Below, one piece after another: positions 46,866 to 57,244 of a stretch of DNA of 64,000 nucleotides. Source of the DNA: Clostridium sp. Cult3 (GTDB lineage: Bacteria; Bacillota; Clostridia; Tissierellales; Tepidimicrobiaceae); NCBI RefSeq assembly GCF_021655115.1, contig NZ_PPXY01000047.1, positions 1-64,000 on the forward strand, in the 5' to 3' direction. The first letter of the stretch is position 1; the number at the start of each line of letters is the position of its first letter. The notes beneath the pieces were generated by a model, which was given only the letters and a program-made list of their open reading frames with translations, had not been told where the DNA came from and did not search any database. The translations under genes and the position numbers were made by a program.

Positions 46866-48032
46866 CTATTTATCCATCTGATAGACTATTTCTCCATCTA
46901 TTATGGTAGCGTAAGTTTTGCAACCGATATCCTTGATAGGGTTACCATCAAAAATTACTATATCTGCATCCTTACCTACTTCTATACTACCCACTCTATC
47001 ATCAATTCCAACAATTTCTGCAGGATTTATAGTTATAGCCTTTAAAGCTTCCATTTCATCTAAACCAGATCTTACTGCTAAACCAGCACATATAGGCAGA
47101 TAGTGTAGAGGTATTACTGGAGAATCAGTCATTATAGCTATTTTAACCCCTGCTTCGTGAAGTATTCTCGGAGTATCGAAAGTCAAGTTTTTCAATTCCA
47201 CTTTAGACCTATTAGATAGAGTTGGTCCTACTATGGCTCCTCTTCCTTCATCTTTCAAGTAATCAGCTATCAAATGTCCCTCTGTACAGTGGTCTAGAGT
47301 TATCTCCACATCAAATTCCTTAGCTATTCTAAGGGCTGTAAATATATCGTCAGCTCTATGAGCATGAGCTTTAAGAGGAATTTCCTTGTTTAATACCCTC
47401 AATAGGGCTTCCATCTTCATATCGTATTCCGGCATTTTAGATGAATCTTCCTCGCCTTTTTCTTTCTTTTCACCGTAGGTCTTAGCCTTATATAAGGTTT
47501 CCCTTAATACTGCTGCTGTTGCCATCCTTGTTATAGGGGATTTCTTTTGGGATTCATAGACACGTTTTGGATTTTCTCCAAAAGCTATTTTCATAGCTAC
47601 TGGCTCCTTAAGGACCATATCATCTACTCTTTTTCCATAAGTTTTTACAGCTGCAAACATTCCACCAATAACATTGGCAGAACCAGGTCCTGTAACAGCA
47701 GTAGTAACTCCACCCATATAGGCTTCTTCAAAGGCTACATCCATTGGATTGATAGCATCAATAGCTCTAAGCTGAGGTGTAACTGGGTCTACCCACTCAT
47801 TTCCATCACTACCTTCAAATCCCATTCCTTCTTCCCACATACCAATATGACAATGGGCATCTATAAAACCAGGCAATACCATTTTTCCTTCTGCATCGAT
47901 AACCCTCACATCTAGTGGTGCTACTAGGTCCTTTCCTACTTCTACTATTTTTCCATCTTTAATTAGAATGCTACCCTTATTAATTACTTCTCCTGCCATG
48001 GTAAACACATTACCGTTTTTAATAAAAAGCAT
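46866..48032 (-). CDS. Amidohydrolase (imidazolonepropionase/HutI-like family)
   Basis: 388 residues from ATG 48032 (AAGGGGG 7 bases upstream; ATG 48038 is too close). The TIM-barrel metal ligands HCH (DAHCHIGMWE) follow the N-terminal beta-sandwich with PGFIDAHCH, and later HAH (KAHAHRAD), DHCTEGH and MTDSPV provide the remaining metal and acid residues. Metal-dependent hydrolysis of a cyclic amide or amidine; the exact substrate is unknown. In an operon with tex, an orphan kinase and the NAD-kinase-like gene. Confidence 0.85.
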   Translation of the reverse strand: MLFIKNGNVFTMAGEVINKGSILIKDGKIVEVGKDLVAPLDVRVIDAEGKMVLPGFIDAHCHIGMWEEGMGFEGSDGNEWVDPVTPQLRAIDAINPMDVAFEEAYMGGVTTAVTGPGSANVIGGMFAAVKTYGKRVDDMVLKEPVAMKIAFGENPKRVYESQKKSPITRMATAAVLRETLYKAKTYGEKKEKGEEDSSKMPEYDMKMEALLRVLNKEIPLKAHAHRADDIFTALRIAKEFDVEITLDHCTEGHLIADYLKDEGRGAIVGPTLSNRSKVELKNLTFDTPRILHEAGVKIAIMTDSPVIPLHYLPICAGLAVRSGLDEMEALKAITINPAEIVGIDDRVGSIEVGKDADIVIFDGNPIKDIGCKTYATIIDGEIVYQMDK

Positions 48033-48062
48033 ATTCATTCCCCCTTAAATTGTTTCGCTACC

Positions 48063-49433
48063 CTAATTAATATTATATCCATCTATATCTAATTCGGCAA
48101 CATTATACCTTTTTTCTTCTAGTGGTAAAAATATAGTAAACTTAGTGCCATGCCCTAATTTGCTGTCTACCAAGACTTTTGCCCTATGATTATCAAATAT
48201 TTTCTTAGCTATATTTAAACCTAAACCAGTGCCTTTGTCTCCCTTAGTTGAAAAGTAAGGGCGAAATATCATATCCTTAGTGTTCTCATCCATTCCCTTT
48301 CCTGTGTCAGATATTTCCAGCACCACTTGGCTCCCTATATCATAGGTTTTTATAATCATCTTCCCATTATTAGCCATAGCATCTATGCCGTTTAATATAA
48401 TATTTATAATAGCTTGTCTTATTTCGTATTCATTGGCATATATAAATCCATTGGACTGCAAATCTACAATTAATTCCATCTTTCCCTTATTGCCAACAAT
48501 GGGCTTAAACTTATGTTTTGTCATATCGATACAAGAATTTACTATGCTATTAAACTTATATACATCCTTTAAGGAATCATAGCTACCTCTAATATGGTTT
48601 TGAATCCTATCCGTAATTGTCTTTCCATCCATAGCGGTTCTATGGATTATTTTTAAATAGTCCTCTACTTCCCTAGGATCTTCTAAAGTCATGGATAGCT
48701 GGGCATAGCCTAATATGGTGATTAATAGATTGTTTATGTCGTGAACTGTACCTTCCATTAACTCCCCTAAAGTCTTCCAATACTCAACCCTCATCATTTC
48801 CTTTTGGTATATCCTACTAGTAGCATTATGTCTTGACAATACATTTATGGCTTGAAAAGTCAACTGACTGGAATTATATATTTCAAAATCTTCCGTTCCA
48901 TCTACTAAAAAATAGTCGTGATTTTTTAATAGGTTTTCCATATGCTTCTCCTGTAATTCCTCCACAATATACCGAAATACTATCTTAGTTTCTCTATCCT
49001 TGCCCAATTTGTTTAAATTATCGTAGACCTGTTGGATATCCTCCACTATGAAATTACCCCAAAAGGAATCCACAGTAATATAGATAAGCTTCTTCTTGGT
49101 TCCATTCAAATCTAATTGGTTTAATTCCTCTCTTATCTTTTGCAAAAAACCTTTGGTATCTATCTGGTTTTCTTCTAAAAAATCCTCTCTACATATGAAT
49201 GTTATCCGCCCTTTATGGTATAAACGATTTGCATCTAACTCCCAAAGTTTCGTTAAACAGTCTATAGTTTGATTTTCCTTATTGTTAGAATAGACATACA
49301 CCATTCCTCCCCCTTGGTTAAAATGGTTAAACACATGGTTCTTGAAAGGCTTCATATCCTCACTGCGGTAGTTAGAGCTAATAATTCCAATAAGAGAGTT
49401 GTCCCCCTTTTTAATATTTTCCACACCATTCAA
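48063..49433 (-). CDS. Orphan soluble histidine kinase with unusual N-terminal domain
   Basis: 456 residues with no membrane helix. Residues 1-205 are a globular domain I do not recognise; its arrangement (SSNYRSEDMKPFKNHVFNHF, GGGMVYVYSNN, then a DCLTKLWELD helix) is faintly like MEDS-type sensory domains. Then the phospho-acceptor helix ELMEGTVHDINNLL (His near 229), N box IINIILNGIDAM, G1 DTGKGMD and G2 GTGLGLNIAKKI. Start TTG 49433 with AAGGGGGA. No response regulator lies near, so its partner is elsewhere. Confidence 0.82.
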   Translation of the reverse strand: MNGVENIKKGDNSLIGIISSNYRSEDMKPFKNHVFNHFNQGGGMVYVYSNNKENQTIDCLTKLWELDANRLYHKGRITFICREDFLEENQIDTKGFLQKIREELNQLDLNGTKKKLIYITVDSFWGNFIVEDIQQVYDNLNKLGKDRETKIVFRYIVEELQEKHMENLLKNHDYFLVDGTEDFEIYNSSQLTFQAINVLSRHNATSRIYQKEMMRVEYWKTLGELMEGTVHDINNLLITILGYAQLSMTLEDPREVEDYLKIIHRTAMDGKTITDRIQNHIRGSYDSLKDVYKFNSIVNSCIDMTKHKFKPIVGNKGKMELIVDLQSNGFIYANEYEIRQAIINIILNGIDAMANNGKMIIKTYDIGSQVVLEISDTGKGMDENTKDMIFRPYFSTKGDKGTGLGLNIAKKIFDNHRAKVLVDSKLGHGTKFTIFLPLEEKRYNVAELDIDGYNIN

Positions 49434-49452
49434 TCCTGATTCCCCCTTACAG

Positions 49453-51549
49453 TTAAAGTTCTCTCATACTAAGTGAAATTCTCCCCCTGTTTTTATCCAC
49501 ATTTAGTATTTTTACTTTAACTATATCCCCTACTTCTACTACTTCCTTTGGATGCTTGATGAATTTATTGGATAGCTCTGATATATGGACCAGTCCATCC
49601 TCCTTCACCCCTATATCTACAAAGGCGCCAAAATCCACTACATTCCTCACGGTTCCCATAAGGATCATGTCCTCTTTTAAATCCTTCATCTCTAATACAT
49701 CAGTTCTAAAAATAGACTTAGGCATTTCATCTCGTGGGTCCCTTCCAGGCTTTCTAAGCTCTACTATTATATCTTTAAGGGTAAGATATCCTACACCTAA
49801 TTCTTTAGATAGGTAATCCAAACCTTTCTCTTCCAAATCCATATTCAATAGCTTTTCTGCAATAGAATAGGATTCAGGGTGTACTGCTGTATTATCCAAT
49901 ATATTATCTCCTTCTGGAATTCTTAAAAAACCTGCACATTGAGTATAAGTTTTCTTCCCTATGCCTTTTATCTTCAAAAGTTCATCTCTATTGGTGAACT
50001 TCCCGTGTTCCTCTCGATATTGAATTATATTAGAAGCAACTCTTGAGGATATTCCAGCTACATATTTTAACAATGAAGAACTGGCAGTATTTAAATCCAC
50101 TCCTACAGTATTGACACAATCCTCCACTACTGCTGTCAAGGCTTCATCTAACCTACTCTGATTCAAGTCGTGTTGGTATTGACCAACTCCTATATGCCGC
50201 GGCTCTATCTTGACCAGCTCGGCTAAAGGATCTTGAAGCCTTCTCCCTATGGATATCGCTCCTCTAAGGGATACATCCAAATCTGGAAACTCCTCTTGAC
50301 CTACTGTTGAAGCCGAATATACCGATGCTCCAGCCTCACTAACAATAATATAGGATATATCCCCACTTAATTCCTTTAGCATATTAGCCACTACAAATTC
50401 TGTCTCCCTAGATGCAGTGCCATTTCCAATGGCTATAATATCTACATTATATTTAGATATCAGGTATTTCAATTCCTCCTTTGTCTTCTCCACCTTGTTT
50501 TGAGGTTCTGTTGGATAGACGGTAGTAGTAGATAGTAGTTTACCCGTATCATCTACCACGGCTACCTTACATCCAGTCCTAAAGCCTGGATCTATACCCA
50601 TAACCACCTTGCCCTTTATTGGCGGTTGCATTAGTAAAGGCTTTAAATTTAGGGCAAATACCTTTATAGCCTCTTCCTCCGCTCTTTCTGTTAGATTAGA
50701 GCGTACTTCCCTTTCTATGGAAGGGAATATAAGCCTTTTGTAACTGTCTTCAATACTCATTTCTAGGTAATCTCTGGTACCAGCTTGCCTATTGGTTATG
50801 ATGATGGATTTAAGTTTTGATAAAATATATTCCTCTGGAAGAATTAGATTGACTTTTAGAAACTTTTCCTTTTCTCCTCGGTTTATAGCTAAAACTCTAT
50901 GATTAGGAATAGATTTTACTGGTTCTTTATAATCATAATACATTTCATATACGGACTTTTCTTCTTTAGACCCTTCTGTCTGTATAACACCCCTTTCATA
51001 GGCTACTCTTCTTATTATATCCCTATATTCAGCATTATCTGATATAATCTCTGCAATTATATCCATAGCCCCAGTTAAAGCTTCCTCTTCGGTATTAACA
51101 TCCTTTTCTTCGTCTATATAACTCAATGCTTCTTGTTTTAACTGGTCCATTTCTAATTCTTGCAACCACAAGATATTGGCCAAACCCTCTAATCCCTTTT
51201 CTTTTGCAATAGTTGCCCTGGTTCTTCTCTTAGGCCTATAGGGCCTATATAAATCCTCTATTCTTTGAAGGGTTTCTGCCTTTAAAATCTGTTCTTTTAG
51301 TTCCTCTGTAAGTTTTCCTTGTTCAGCTATTAAACGTATAACCTCTTCCTGTCTATCCTTTAAATTTCTTAAATAATTTAATCTATCATATAATTCCCTT
51401 AGAGTAATATCTGTTAAATTTCCCGTCTGTTCTTTACGATATCTAGCAATAAAAGGAATTGTATTTCCTTCGTCTATTAATTGAATGGTGTTTTTTACTT
51501 GAAAGGGCTTTAGCTCAAATTCAGATATTAGTATTTTTTCTATCTCCAT
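49453..51549 (-). CDS. tex: Tex-family S1 RNA-binding protein
   Basis: 698 residues. N-terminal helical Tex domain (FIARYRKEQTG near 34), a YqgF/RNase H-like central domain (MGIDPGFRTGCKVAVVD and TVYPTEPQNK), helix-hairpin-helix region (NTASSSLLKYVAGIS), and C-terminal S1 domain (MGTVRNVVDFGAFVDIGV to the end). A conserved cytosolic protein of about 700 residues in most bacteria; the role is in transcription or RNA processing but is not settled. Followed by the orphan kinase 19 bp later. Confidence 0.95.
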   Translation of the reverse strand: MEIEKILISEFELKPFQVKNTIQLIDEGNTIPFIARYRKEQTGNLTDITLRELYDRLNYLRNLKDRQEEVIRLIAEQGKLTEELKEQILKAETLQRIEDLYRPYRPKRRTRATIAKEKGLEGLANILWLQELEMDQLKQEALSYIDEEKDVNTEEEALTGAMDIIAEIISDNAEYRDIIRRVAYERGVIQTEGSKEEKSVYEMYYDYKEPVKSIPNHRVLAINRGEKEKFLKVNLILPEEYILSKLKSIIITNRQAGTRDYLEMSIEDSYKRLIFPSIEREVRSNLTERAEEEAIKVFALNLKPLLMQPPIKGKVVMGIDPGFRTGCKVAVVDDTGKLLSTTTVYPTEPQNKVEKTKEELKYLISKYNVDIIAIGNGTASRETEFVVANMLKELSGDISYIIVSEAGASVYSASTVGQEEFPDLDVSLRGAISIGRRLQDPLAELVKIEPRHIGVGQYQHDLNQSRLDEALTAVVEDCVNTVGVDLNTASSSLLKYVAGISSRVASNIIQYREEHGKFTNRDELLKIKGIGKKTYTQCAGFLRIPEGDNILDNTAVHPESYSIAEKLLNMDLEEKGLDYLSKELGVGYLTLKDIIVELRKPGRDPRDEMPKSIFRTDVLEMKDLKEDMILMGTVRNVVDFGAFVDIGVKEDGLVHISELSNKFIKHPKEVVEVGDIVKVKILNVDKNRGRISLSMREL

Positions 51550-51630
51550 AGTATTCTCCTCTCTAAAATCTTATTGTGTCATGTTTTACTATTCGACGAA
51601 GTAATGAGAATATCCTCCCATTTTCTAAAA

Positions 51631-51655
51631 AAAAGCCCTTATTTATAGGGCTTTT
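51631..51655 (-). terminator. Terminator of prfB
   Basis: 9-bp perfect arms (51631-51639, 51647-51655) with a T tract on the minus strand; it overlaps the prfB stop. Confidence 0.85.
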
Positions 51656-52747
51656 TGTTTTAAATATTCATTTATAAATATATCTATGTCTCCGTCCATT
51701 ATCTTATTGACATCTCCTACTTCCATATCGGTTCTATGGTCCTTTACCATGCTATAGGGGTGAAATATATAGGAACGGATTTGGGAACCCCAAGCTATTT
51801 GGGTATACTTTCCCTGGAGATCCTCTATTTTTTCTTTCTGTTCTTCTTCTTTAAGTTGAATTAGCTTTGCTTTGAGCATTTTCATAGCTGTTATCCGATT
51901 GCTGTGCTGGGATCTTTCATTTTGACACTGGACCATAATCCCCGTAGGAATATGGGTAATCCTTACAGCAGAATCCGTAGTGTTTACATGCTGTCCCCCA
52001 GCACCACTAGCTCTATAGGTGTCTATTTTTAAATCAGATTCGTTTATCTCTATATCTATTTCGTCATCTAATTCTGGATACACATCTATACTAGCAAAAG
52101 AGGTATGCCTTCTATTGGAAGAATCAAAAGGGGATATACGTACTAGTCGATGAACTCCCTTTTCGGATTTTAAATAACCATAGGCATTAAAACCCTTAAT
52201 CAGCAGAGTAACCGATTTGATCCCACCTTCCGTATCTGCTAAATAATCCAATATTTCTACTTGAAACCCTTTTCTGTCAGACCATCTCTTATACATCCTA
52301 AGTAGCATTTCTGCCCAGTCCTGAGCTTCCAATCCTCCTGCACCTGAGTGAATGGATAGTATAGCATTATTTTTATCATAGGGGCCATTTAGCAAAGTAG
52401 ATAGTTTAAACTTCTCTGCCTCCTTAGATATTCTATCAAAGTGCTCCTTTATTTCCTTGTATACTTGATAGTCCTCCTCTTCAATGGCTAATTCTATTAA
52501 AACCTCTAAATCCTCAATGGAGCCTTTTAAACTTTCATATTTCTCTACTGGCTCCTTCAGTCCTTTTATCTCCTGCATTGTCCTTTGGGCTTTATCTATA
52601 TCCTGCCAAAAATCTTCTTCATAGGATTTTGATTCTAGCTCTGCTATCCTTTTTTTCAACCCTTCTATGTCAAAGGGAAACACCTAATTCTTCTAACATT
52701 TGATTGATTTCTTCTACTTTTCCCTTGTATAAATAAATTCCTTCCAT
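51643..52747 (-). CDS. prfB: Peptide chain release factor 2 (programmed +1 frameshift)
   Basis: Total 367 residues after frameshift. Reading from ATG 52747 (RBS AAAGGAG), codon 26 is an in-frame TGA (52670-52672) within CTTTGAC, the classic RF2 slip site; +1 shift gives GAC and the rest of the protein without interruption. Codon 26 is also where E. coli prfB has its TGA. The anticodon-like SPF ([11 protein letters not shown]) and the catalytic GGQ ([16 protein letters not shown]) are present. The upstream Shine-Dalgarno-like stimulator is only AGGTG. Follows secA by 58 bp. Confidence 0.96.
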
Positions 52748-52769
52748 AGCTGCTCCTTTCTATTGTTCA

Positions 52770-52791
52770 GGCGACCAGAGATCGACCCTAC
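52770..52791. repeat. Palindromic repeat, copy 2 (secA-prfB gap)
   Basis: GGCGA-N7-TCG-ACC followed by CTAC; matches 19 of 22 positions with 19177-19198. It lies between the stop of secA and the start of prfB. Confidence 0.5.
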
Positions 52792-52804
52792 AAATGTGCA
52801 TTAT

Positions 52805-55528
52805 CTAAGCCCCACAACATTTTTTATATTTTTTTCCACTACCACAAGGGCAAGGATCATTTCTGCCTATCTTCTTGCCTTTTACTACGGGTTGTTGAGG
52901 TTTGTTTTCAGTAGATATTGGGTTTGCTACTCTTTTTCTCTCCATCTTATCAGGAGTTTGTACGTGGAATAGATATCTAATAGTATCCTCTTGGATACTG
53001 TGATTCATCTCTTCAAACATATCAAAACCTTCTATCTGATAGGCCCTAACTGGATCCTCTTGCCCATAAGCTCTTAAGCCTATACCTTGCCTTAATTGAT
53101 CCATAGCATCAATATGATCCATCCACTTGCTATCTACTACCTGGAGAAGTATAACTCTTTCTATTTCTCTGAAGGTTTCCTCTCCTATTTCTTGTTCCTT
53201 TAGTTTATAATTTTCCTCTCCAATATCATATAGCCTATCTGTCAATACATCTTTATCTAGGGATTCAATATCTTTAATGTCCAAAGCTCCCTTAGGTAAA
53301 AATAGATTGCCTAGATAGTTTTCTAATCCAGCTATATCCCATTCTTCTGGATATTTGCTTTGCATGGTATACATTTCTACGGCATTTTCTATTATATTTC
53401 TTAACATACCCAATATATGCTCTCTTAGATCTTCGCCTTCTAGTACCTTTCTTCTTTCTCCATAGATTACTTCCCTTTGTTTATTCATTACATCGTCATA
53501 TTGTAGTACGTGCTTTCTTATAGCGAAGTTGTTGCCTTCTACTTTTCTTTGGGCATTTTCTATGGATCGGGTAAGCAGTTTGTGTTCCAGTGGTTCATCA
53601 TCAGGCATATTTAGATTATCTATCATATCTTTGATCCTCTCACCGCCAAACAATCTCATCAAATCATCCTCTAAGGATATATAAAATCTAGATGAACCCG
53701 GATCTCCTTGACGACCAGAACGACCACGAAGCTGATTGTCAATCCTTCTAGATTCGTGCCTTTCCGTACCTATTATATGAAGACCTCCTGCCTTTATTAC
53801 ATCCTCTGCATTTTTATCCGTATCTACCTTATGCTTTTCATATAACTGCCCATACTCCTGCCTTGCCTTAAGAACTTCTTCATCATCTGTTTCAACAAAA
53901 CTATCTACGATGGATATTATCTCTTCGGGGTATCCACTCTTCTTTAGATCCAACTTTGCCAGATACTCTGGATTTCCACCCAAGACAATATCTGTCCCTC
54001 TCCCTGCCATATTGGTTGCTATAGTTACTGCACCAAATCTACCAGCTTGAGCTACTATTTCTGCCTCTCTTTCATGGTATTTGGCATTTAGTACTTCGTG
54101 AGGTACTCTTTCCTTCTTTAACAGCTTGCTTAAGAGCTCAGATCTTTCAATAGATATAGTACCTACTAAAATAGGTTGACCAGTGCTGTGTCTTTCCTTT
54201 ATCTCATCTACTATGGCAGCAAATTTAACCTGCTCATTTTTGTATACTATATCGGGTAAATCATCCCTTATGACTGGTTTATTCGTAGGAATCTCAACTA
54301 CATCCATTCCATATATCTCAGTAAATTCAGCTTCCTCTGTCTTTGCTGTTCCCGTCATACCAGCTAGCTTCTCATACATTCTAAAGTAGTTTTGGAAGGT
54401 AATAGTAGCTAAAGTTTTAGATTCGCTTTTTACATTTAGGCCTTCCTTAGCTTCTATAGCCTGATGCAAACCTTCACTGTATCTTCTACCGTACATCAAC
54501 CTTCCTGTAAATTCGTCTACTATGATTACTTCTCCATCCTTAACCACATAATCAATATCCCTTTTCATGACGTTTCTAGCCTTTAACGCTTGATTTATGT
54601 GATGGGCTATTTCCATATTGTTAGGGTCAGCTAAATTTTCCAATCCAAAGTAGTTTTCCGCCTTAGCAGTCCCTTTTTCTGTAAGGTTGCAGGATCTGGC
54701 CTTTTCATCTATGATAAAATCCACTACCTCTTCCTTTATCTCCCGGTCGAAGGGATCATTTTTCTCCTCTTGTGGATCTATAATCCTTCCCGTCAAAGTC
54801 TTTACAAAGGCATCAGCTGTCCTATAAAGCTCTGTAGACTGTTCCCCTCTACCAGATATAATAAGGGGTGTTCGAGCCTCATCAATTAATATACTATCTA
54901 CCTCGTCTACTATGGAGTAATATAGCTTTCTTTGGACCATTTCCTCCTTGTATATAACCATATTATCCCTTAAATAATCGAATCCAAATTCATTGTTGGT
55001 TCCATAGGTTATATCACAGTTATATGCCATTTTTCTTTCGGTATTATTCATACCATGGACAATACAGCCTACGGACAATCCTAAAAATTCATATACCTTT
55101 CCCATCCATTGTCTATCTCTTTTGGCTAAATAGTCGTTGACTGTAACTATATGAACTCCTTTACCTGTCAATCCATTTAGATAGGCGGGCAAGGTGGCTA
55201 CTAAGGTCTTACCTTCTCCTGTTTTCATCTCAGCTATTCTACCCTGATGAAGGATTATACCCCCCATTAGCTGTACCCTAAAGTGTTTCATACCCAATAC
55301 CCTTTGGGAAGCCTCTCTTACAACTGCATAGGCTTCTGGTAGAATATCATCTAAGGTTTCTCCCTTAGCCAATCTATCTTTAAATTCAACGGTTTTATGT
55401 TGAAGTTCTTCATCGGATAATCTTTGCATATCCTCATCTAAAGCTTCTATTTTATCGACCAAAGGCTCAATACGCTTTAATTCTCTATCGCTATAAGAGC
55501 CAAATATCTTTTCAAAAAAGCTTTTCAT
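52805..55528 (-). CDS. secA: Preprotein translocase ATPase SecA
   Basis: 907 residues. Walker A MKTGEGKT (near 102) and [13 protein letters not shown] Walker B (near 210), helicase motif [12 protein letters not shown], and zinc-binding C-terminus [14 protein letters not shown]. Length is normal. Drives export of unfolded proteins through SecYEG and binds SecB-free targets in Firmicutes. Gene order hpf, DUF5317 gene, secA, prfB resembles Bacillus except for the inserted DUF5317 gene. ATG 55528 with AAAGGTGG. Confidence 0.98.
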   Translation of the reverse strand: MKSFFEKIFGSYSDRELKRIEPLVDKIEALDEDMQRLSDEELQHKTVEFKDRLAKGETLDDILPEAYAVVREASQRVLGMKHFRVQLMGGIILHQGRIAEMKTGEGKTLVATLPAYLNGLTGKGVHIVTVNDYLAKRDRQWMGKVYEFLGLSVGCIVHGMNNTERKMAYNCDITYGTNNEFGFDYLRDNMVIYKEEMVQRKLYYSIVDEVDSILIDEARTPLIISGRGEQSTELYRTADAFVKTLTGRIIDPQEEKNDPFDREIKEEVVDFIIDEKARSCNLTEKGTAKAENYFGLENLADPNNMEIAHHINQALKARNVMKRDIDYVVKDGEVIIVDEFTGRLMYGRRYSEGLHQAIEAKEGLNVKSESKTLATITFQNYFRMYEKLAGMTGTAKTEEAEFTEIYGMDVVEIPTNKPVIRDDLPDIVYKNEQVKFAAIVDEIKERHSTGQPILVGTISIERSELLSKLLKKERVPHEVLNAKYHEREAEIVAQAGRFGAVTIATNMAGRGTDIVLGGNPEYLAKLDLKKSGYPEEIISIVDSFVETDDEEVLKARQEYGQLYEKHKVDTDKNAEDVIKAGGLHIIGTERHESRRIDNQLRGRSGRQGDPGSSRFYISLEDDLMRLFGGERIKDMIDNLNMPDDEPLEHKLLTRSIENAQRKVEGNNFAIRKHVLQYDDVMNKQREVIYGERRKVLEGEDLREHILGMLRNIIENAVEMYTMQSKYPEEWDIAGLENYLGNLFLPKGALDIKDIESLDKDVLTDRLYDIGEENYKLKEQEIGEETFREIERVILLQVVDSKWMDHIDAMDQLRQGIGLRAYGQEDPVRAYQIEGFDMFEEMNHSIQEDTIRYLFHVQTPDKMERKRVANPISTENKPQQPVVKGKKIGRNDPCPCGSGKKYKKCCGA

Positions 55529-55615
55529 TTTTGAACCACCTTTCAGTATTAACTAATATACATCTATCGTTATATTTTATCATTTATCAAAACTTCTTAC
55601 AATGACATTAAACTA

Positions 55616-56200
55616 TCACAATCTATACCCCCCCATAAAGGAGTCTTCACTTAGCATTATCTCTTGAATTAAAGCAAATATACCAAAGCTTATAATCATA
55701 TCTCCTATGCTGATTACCCTAGAAATTGGGTAAGGATTTGCAAATATTATTATATCCCCTAATATAGGATATTTTATATGTTCGGAAATAGGCGTATACA
55801 AGGCTGCATTACCGCTCTCTATTATCCCATGCAACTCTTCTAAGCCTGTTAGCTTTATTCCTTCTAACAGAATAGGCATCTTCCAACCATTGGCAATTGT
55901 TACTATAAAATTTAATACAAATCCAATTAATACCGCCCATAGAGATCTAAATTTAACATTTGCAATTATTCCTATTAGGATCAATACATAGGAGATTATT
56001 AGAATTTCCTTAGTATAGGAAAGTATGTTACTTATGCTTTTTATTTCCTCTGCCCTATTTAAAAATATCAAAATATACTGGATCAATATCCCCAGTACTA
56101 ATACCCACATGGTTTTATGATTTACCATCTTAAATCTTTTAAACTTACCCCCTCTAATCAGTCCAATGATTAAAGAAAATATTATAGCCTCAATAAACAT
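55616..56200 (-). CDS. DUF5317-like integral membrane protein
   Basis: 194 residues, about five or six hydrophobic segments (1-17, 28-48, 60-80, 84-104, 145-160, 165-180). It resembles the DUF5317 proteins found in anaerobic Firmicutes; no function is known. It lies between hpf and secA, on the same strand, and is separated from hpf by a terminator, so it may have its own promoter and run into secA. Confidence 0.75.
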   Translation of the reverse strand: MFIEAIIFSLIIGLIRGGKFKRFKMVNHKTMWVLVLGILIQYILIFLNRAEEIKSISNILSYTKEILIISYVLILIGIIANVKFRSLWAVLIGFVLNFIVTIANGWKMPILLEGIKLTGLEELHGIIESGNAALYTPISEHIKYPILGDIIIFANPYPISRVISIGDMIISFGIFALIQEIMLSEDSFMGGYRL

Positions 56201-56230
56201 TCCACCATCTCCTTTTGTCCTAATAAAATG

Positions 56231-56260
56231 AAAATTGCAGGATAATCATCCTGCAATTTT
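56231..56260 (-). terminator. Terminator of hpf
   Basis: 13-bp perfect arms with 4-base loop directly after the hpf stop; T-rich on the minus strand. Confidence 0.85.
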
Positions 56261-56280
56261 AATCTATATCAATTATACTA

Positions 56281-56811
56281 TTAAAACTCTGGTTCTATCA
56301 ACCCATAGTTTCCATCTTTTCTTTTATATAATACGTTTAAATCATCGGAATCTGCATTCATAAATACGAAGAAATTGTGTCTTAATAATTCCATCTGTAA
56401 AATAGCTTCTTCTACGCTCATGGGTTTCATATCAAATCTTTTGGTCCTTACGACTTTAGGTATATCCTCCTCTTCTTCGTGTAAGGGTTCTATATTTTCG
56501 AATCTTATGGTTTCACCATTGTTATATCGCCTTTGCAACTTGGTCTTGTGCTTTCTCATCTGACGTTCTAATATATCCACAGCCTTATCTATAGCTGCAT
56601 ACATATCATCGCTGTATTCTTCAGCTCTAAGTATAGTTCCAGGTAGGTTTATGGTTATTTCAATGATCTTTCTGTTCCTTTCTACACTATAGATGACATT
56701 TCCTTCTACTTCCCCTTGAAAATACTTCTCTAGTTTTCCAAGCTTCTTTTCAGTTACATCCTTTAATGCTTCAGTTACCTCAATATTTTTTCCAGTAAAG
56801 TTAAGTTTCAT
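56281..56811 (-). CDS. hpf: Ribosome hibernation promoting factor, long form
   Basis: 176 residues from ATG 56811 (AAAGGAG 9 bases upstream). N-terminal HPF/RaiA domain (about 1-100: TGKNIEVTEALKDVTEKK, then VDILERQMRKHK), and a C-terminal dimerisation domain (120-176: FDMKPMSVEEAILQMELLRHNFFVFMNA, and YGLIEPEF). The long form makes 100S ribosome dimers. The standard place upstream of secA in Firmicutes. Confidence 0.96.
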   Translation of the reverse strand: MKLNFTGKNIEVTEALKDVTEKKLGKLEKYFQGEVEGNVIYSVERNRKIIEITINLPGTILRAEEYSDDMYAAIDKAVDILERQMRKHKTKLQRRYNNGETIRFENIEPLHEEEEDIPKVVRTKRFDMKPMSVEEAILQMELLRHNFFVFMNADSDDLNVLYKRKDGNYGLIEPEF

Positions 56812-56979
56812 AAACCCCAACTCCTTTCATATAAGTAAAACACTTATACCTTTATTAATATAATATACCCATTAATGGGAAGTATGTAAACAAAAATTAT
56901 CAAAATATTATTTTTAAAATTTATTCATGTAATCTGAATAATTATTTATGAAAATATTAACAGCTTTCTGTTGATGATT

Positions 56980-57217
56980 TGTGGATAAAATTATTGATTT
57001 TTTGTGGATAATGTGGATTGTTCTGTGGATTACTGTTAATATCCCTAGGGACATGTGGATAATTCTATTGATAAATTCTTGATAAATTCATTTTTCTACC
57101 TTATTCTATTATTTTCCATATTTTTAGAAAATTTTCTCCCTTATACTTATTCTTATTCTTGTGGTTGGTATTTTTTCGTCCACAATATGTGGGTAATTTA
57201 TCATTATCTGTAGATAA
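56980..57217. promoter_or_regulatory. DnaA-box cluster between hpf and fliT
   Basis: Three perfect reverse boxes TGTGGATAA (56980-56988, 57003-57011, 57054-57062), and single-mismatch boxes at 57024-57032, 57188-57196 and 57209-57217. The 427-bp gap 56812-57238 also holds an A+T-rich hpf leader (56812-56970); I see nothing else in it. All three perfect boxes share one orientation. Confidence 0.6.
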
Positions 57218-57220
57218 AAA

Positions 57221-57244
57221 AAATAGGCATAAAATTGCCTATTT
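57221..57244 (-). terminator. Terminator of the flaG-fliD-fliS-fliT operon
   Basis: 9-bp perfect arms (57221-57229, 57236-57244) with a T run on the minus strand; overlaps the fliT stop. Confidence 0.8.
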
